Source: an uncultured Acidobacteriota bacterium (GTDB lineage: Bacteria; Acidobacteriota; Terriglobia; Terriglobales; Acidobacteriaceae). From it: a stretch of DNA of 8,419 nucleotides. Within the stretch, counting starts at the first letter, position 1. The number at the start of each line of letters is the position of its first letter. Below the pieces are notes generated by a model. It had not been told where the DNA came from, did not search any database, and saw nothing but the letters and a program-made list of their open reading frames with translations. Positions 6,352-8,419 of this stretch are shown here, piece after piece. The position numbers and the translations under genes are program-made. The stretch lies in NCBI GenBank assembly GCA_903832475.1, contig CAILBQ010000197.1, forward strand, positions 1-8,419. The letters run 5' to 3'.

Positions 6352-7046
6352 ACCAGCGGTTCCTCGCGATACAACTGCGCCGTGTGCCGTACCGCGACCG
6401 TCACCACCATCGCCAGCATGCCCACCGTTGCAATCGTGCCTCCCAGATCGAACAACAGCATCCTGTGGCCAAACAGCGTCGAGTAGGGACTTCGCAGCAA
6501 AGCCAGGTTTCCAATCACCAACAGGATCCGTATTTCGGTCGGCCCAAATAGCCCCTGCGACATCTCAAACGAAGACAAGGTGTACGTGGCCAGATAGCTT
6601 TCCCCCGCCAGCAGCAGAAATCCCACCAGCATCGCGATCGCCACCTGCCAATGCAGAAATCCGGAAAACCCCAGCCCCAGCGTCAGCGCCACCGACCCAA
6701 ACATGTCCACCATGTGGTCTACATAAAATCCGTACCGCGGCCGCTGTTGCTGACGCACCCGCGCCAGCGTTCCATCCAGACTGTCTCCCAGCCAGTTCAG
6801 ACCTAGGCACAGGATCACCCCCAGCAGCGCCAGCCGATGCTGACCGGCCAGCGCGTAGCAGATACCTCCGCCAATCTGCGCCAGCAAACCCAAAAGGGTT
6901 AGTTGGTCTGAAGTCACCCAAGCCGGCGCTCGCTCCGCCATCCATCCCAACACCCGCTTCTCCACAGCCGCCGTCAATGACGCATTGACCCGTCGCGCCG
7001 CCCGAAAACCAACAACCTCACCCTGCACCGTCAAATTCGTACTCAT
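6348..7046 (-). CDS. CDP-alcohol phosphatidyltransferase family membrane enzyme (232 aa)
   Basis: The catalytic signature of CDP-alcohol phosphotransferases (DxxDGxxAR...GxxxDxxxD) is intact: Asp88, Asp91-Gly92, Ala95-Arg96, Gly106, Asp110 and Asp114, with nine residues between Arg96 and Gly106. Several hydrophobic segments flank it (about 47-67, 70-87, 115-150, 165-190 and 200-220), as expected for an integral inner-membrane enzyme. The family swaps CMP on a CDP-alcohol for an alcohol acceptor, making phospholipids such as phosphatidylglycerol-phosphate or inositol-type lipids. Which alcohol is used cannot be read from the motif. The ATG at 7046-7044 follows GAGGAG by about 6 bases. It is the first gene of the three-gene unit, overlapping the GtrA-like gene by four bases, so its product may be glycosylated or transported with GtrA help. 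The upstream leader carries the heptamer-like repeats. Confidence 0.93.
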   Translation of the reverse strand: MSTNLTVQGEVVGFRAARRVNASLTAAVEKRVLGWMAERAPAWVTSDQLTLLGLLAQIGGGICYALAGQHRLALLGVILCLGLNWLGDSLDGTLARVRQQQRPRYGFYVDHMVDMFGSVALTLGLGFSGFLHWQVAIAMLVGFLLLAGESYLATYTLSSFEMSQGLFGPTEIRILLVIGNLALLRSPYSTLFGHRMLLFDLGGTIATVGMLAMVVTVAVRHTAQLYREEPLV

Positions 7047-7060
7047 CGCATCTCCTCACT

Positions 7061-7148
7061 TCCAGTCCCTGGTTTTTAGTACCTTGGTCCCTTGGTCCTC
7101 AGTCCCTTAGTCCCTGCCTTCGTCCTACTCCCTACTGCCTATTCCCTA
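7061..7148 (-). repeat. Degenerate short tandem repeats, about 7-8 bases per unit
   Basis: On the minus strand the region reads as successive units TAGGGAA, TAGGCAG, TAGGGAG, TAGGACG, AAGGCAG, then GGACTAAG, GGACTGAG, GACCAAG, GGACCAAG, GTACTAA and a final GGGACTGG. The first five are exactly seven bases; later ones drift between seven and eight. The array fills the gap between the START-like gene and the phosphatidyltransferase gene, and its start overlaps the last codons (LGNRQ and stop) of the former. It resembles in style the heptanucleotide STRR repeats known from cyanobacteria. Confidence 0.7.
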
Positions 7149-7965
7149 GCCCTTCCCGCGCCGACCGCAGCGTGAACTCCATCGATTCCCGCGGCACGCT
7201 CTCCACAAACGGCCGCACCGCCCATCCGAGTCCCGCCGGAATCGCCCGCGTCAGCGAAACCGACTCAATCTGCATGTAAAGCCCCCCAGTCCTCTCCTCG
7301 TAGCTCCAGTAGGTATCCAGCCGCCACAGAAAGCCATGCTCCTCCGTCGACGTCATGGCCCGTTCCGAATTCGTCCCCGGCGCGTCGATCTCCGTAATCC
7401 TCGTACTCCTGGAAATGCTGTACCCGTGTCGCGCATCCAGCTGTCCAAATGCCACGTCATAGTCGGAATCCATCACGACTGTGATCACATGCCGCTGCCG
7501 CACCCGCATCCATGCCTGCATGCGATTGCCCGGTAGCGATTCCGACCTCGCGTTCAGCACCTCAGGCGCAAAGACCTTTGGGTACGCGTCGAAATTCCGC
7601 AGCAGCCGCTCAAACTGCGCAGCTGTAGCCCCCGGCGCAAACGCCGTACCCCGCCAGTGATGCAACATGGCCCCCGGCAGCGGCCTTCCCAGCGCCGGAG
7701 TTACCTGCTCCACCAGCAGTTCTCCGCGCCGCAGCTGGGCCTCCCCTTCGCCCACTGGCCAAACCACAAAATGATCCGCCGACCCATGTTGCCGAGCCAG
7801 CCTTGCTTCAATCGTCCCGATATACGCCTGAAAGGCAGACACCGCATCCGCCGCCGGCTCAGCTCCGGACCCCGTCGTCAGTGCGCTCAGCATCAGCAGC
7901 CCGCACACCACGCAGAACCGTCGAGTCCCTGTCCTCCGAAAATCTCTGAATCGCGTTCGTTTCAT
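7132..7965 (-). CDS. Exported START/SRPBCC-like protein (277 aa)
   Basis: An Arg-rich N-terminus followed by the hydrophobic stretch 'FCVVCGLLMLSALTTGSGA' (about 18-35) forms a signal peptide or single N-terminal anchor. The remainder looks like a START/SRPBCC helix-grip fold: 'HHWRGTAFAPGATAAQFERL' begins it (about 102-121), followed by 'FDAYPKVFAPEV', repeated beta strands ('MRVRQRHVITVVMDSDYDV', 'GLYMQIESVSLTRAIP') and the final amphipathic helix 'RPFVESVPRESMEFTLR' (251-267). Such folds bind hydrophobic ligands, but the ligand is unknown here. I chose the ATG at 7965-7963, preceded by AGGGTG about 5 bases upstream. An in-frame extension to 8103 would bury the signal peptide and is rejected. 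The gene is divergent from the winged-helix regulator, with 165 bases between starts. The last residues are encoded by tandem-repeat sequence, suggesting an eroded or shifted C-terminus. Confidence 0.82.
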   Translation of the reverse strand: MKRTRFRDFRRTGTRRFCVVCGLLMLSALTTGSGAEPAADAVSAFQAYIGTIEARLARQHGSADHFVVWPVGEGEAQLRRGELLVEQVTPALGRPLPGAMLHHWRGTAFAPGATAAQFERLLRNFDAYPKVFAPEVLNARSESLPGNRMQAWMRVRQRHVITVVMDSDYDVAFGQLDARHGYSISRSTRITEIDAPGTNSERAMTSTEEHGFLWRLDTYWSYEERTGGLYMQIESVSLTRAIPAGLGWAVRPFVESVPRESMEFTLRSAREGLGNRQ

Positions 7966-8130
7966 GTCTGCACCCTGCGCTTTTCCCGTCCGGGAAGCAA
8001 TACATGAAATCTCATTCACCCGCCAATGAACCTCACCGCGCAAAGGATTGCAAGAGCAGCACTTCCGCGAAGTTCTCCATCGACCAAAGGCCTGCTCAGC
8101 CACCTCACCGTCAGATACACTCAGGAAGTG
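7966..8130. promoter_or_regulatory. Divergent intergenic region between the START-like gene and the regulator gene
   Basis: This 165-base interval must hold the promoters of both divergently read genes. I found no convincing -35/-10 pair and no strong palindrome. A possible ribosome-binding site for the plus-strand gene, AGGAAG, ends just before its ATG. Control by the adjacent regulator is plausible from layout alone. Confidence 0.4.
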
Positions 8131-8419
8131 ATGACCCTGCCAGCCCCACGTTATCGATTCGGAATCTTCGAAATCGATCTGGCGTCCGGCGAACTTCGCC
8201 GCCAGGGCTTGCGCGTCAAGCTCAACGCCCAGCCTTTCCAGGTCTTATGCATGCTCCTCGCCCGCCCCGGCGAACTCCTCACCCGCGACGAAATCTCCAA
8301 AGAGCTCTGGCCGGAAGGAACCTTCGTCGATTACGAACACGGCCTCAACTCCGCCATCAACCGAATTCGCGAAGCTCTCGGCGACACCGCCGGCAACCCC
8401 AGGTTCGTCGAAACCCTGG
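8131..8419 (+). CDS. Winged-helix (OmpR/PhoB-type) transcriptional regulator, N-terminal part (truncated by window edge)
   Basis: The 96 visible residues are almost entirely a Trans_reg_C DNA-binding domain. They contain 'YRFGIFEIDLASGELRRQG' (8-26), 'LNAQPFQVLCMLLARPGELL' (31-50), 'TRDEISKELWPEG' (51-63) and the recognition helix region 'HGLNSAINRIREALGD' (70-85), then 'PRFVETL', the start of the wing. Unlike classical response regulators the domain sits at the extreme N-terminus with no receiver domain before it. In Acidobacteriota such proteins usually continue into TPR, TolB/WD40-like or transmembrane regions, which lie beyond the window. ATG at 8131 follows AGGAAG closely; a GTG immediately before it is in frame and cannot be excluded. 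Its target is unknown; the divergent START-like gene is the obvious candidate. Confidence 0.9.
   Translation, partial: MTLPAPRYRFGIFEIDLASGELRRQGLRVKLNAQPFQVLCMLLARPGELLTRDEISKELWPEGTFVDYEHGLNSAINRIREALGDTAGNPRFVETL

Noticed and set aside
7061..7148. Possible CRISPR array
   Set aside because: Units are only seven to eight bases, degenerate and without spacers, and no cas genes are present.
7966..8103. N-terminal extension of the START-like protein
   Set aside because: It would place 46 unrelated residues before a clear signal peptide, and the internal ATG at 7965 has a reasonable ribosome-binding site.

Overview
The window looks like chromosomal DNA from a GC-rich member of the Acidobacteriota (Terriglobia/Acidobacteriia type). 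This is inferred from the protein families and style: a PhoB-type winged-helix regulator whose 'YRFGIFEIDLASGELRRQG' opening is typical of the many such regulators in that phylum, small secreted Cys/His proteins, and a START-like secreted protein. No rRNA or other decisive marker is present. All genes but the last are on the minus strand, so they read from right to left.

From left to right: (1) The N-terminal 197 codons of a phospholipase D/cardiolipin synthase-like protein run off the left edge (1-591). (2) A very acidic, unrecognised protein follows (738-1292). (3) A secreted two-module M16 zinc metallopeptidase of 950 residues has one active and one degenerate module (1522-4374). (4) A DUF427 protein (4594-4878). 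(5) A small exported Cys/His protein (4998-5324). (6) A tightly packed three-gene unit is read in the order CDP-alcohol phosphatidyltransferase (6348-7046), GtrA-like four-helix membrane protein (5914-6351), unrecognised protein (5439-5912). Its junctions are a 4-base overlap and a 1-base gap. (7) A secreted START/SRPBCC-like protein (7132-7965). (8) Divergently, on the plus strand, the beginning of a winged-helix transcriptional regulator runs off the right edge (8131-8419).

How the genes may work together: the membrane-lipid theme recurs, with PLD/cardiolipin-type chemistry at the left, a CDP-alcohol phosphotransferase with a GtrA partner, and a START-like possibly lipid-binding exported protein. 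Only the three-gene unit is convincingly an operon. The other minus-strand genes are separated by roughly 110-230 bases and may be independent units.

The most distinctive material lies between the genes. A 47-48 base repeat occurs twice, each time 19 bases after a stop codon and in the same orientation, and it carries a hairpin with a compensatory base-pair change. A degenerate run of about seven-base repeats lies between the START-like gene and the phosphatidyltransferase gene and supplies the former's stop codon. A perfect 11-base inverted repeat follows the small exported protein. I saw no CRISPR array, tRNA, rRNA, transposase or integrase, and no compelling evidence for a wholly new multi-gene system. 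No gene-free stretch exceeds 300 bases.
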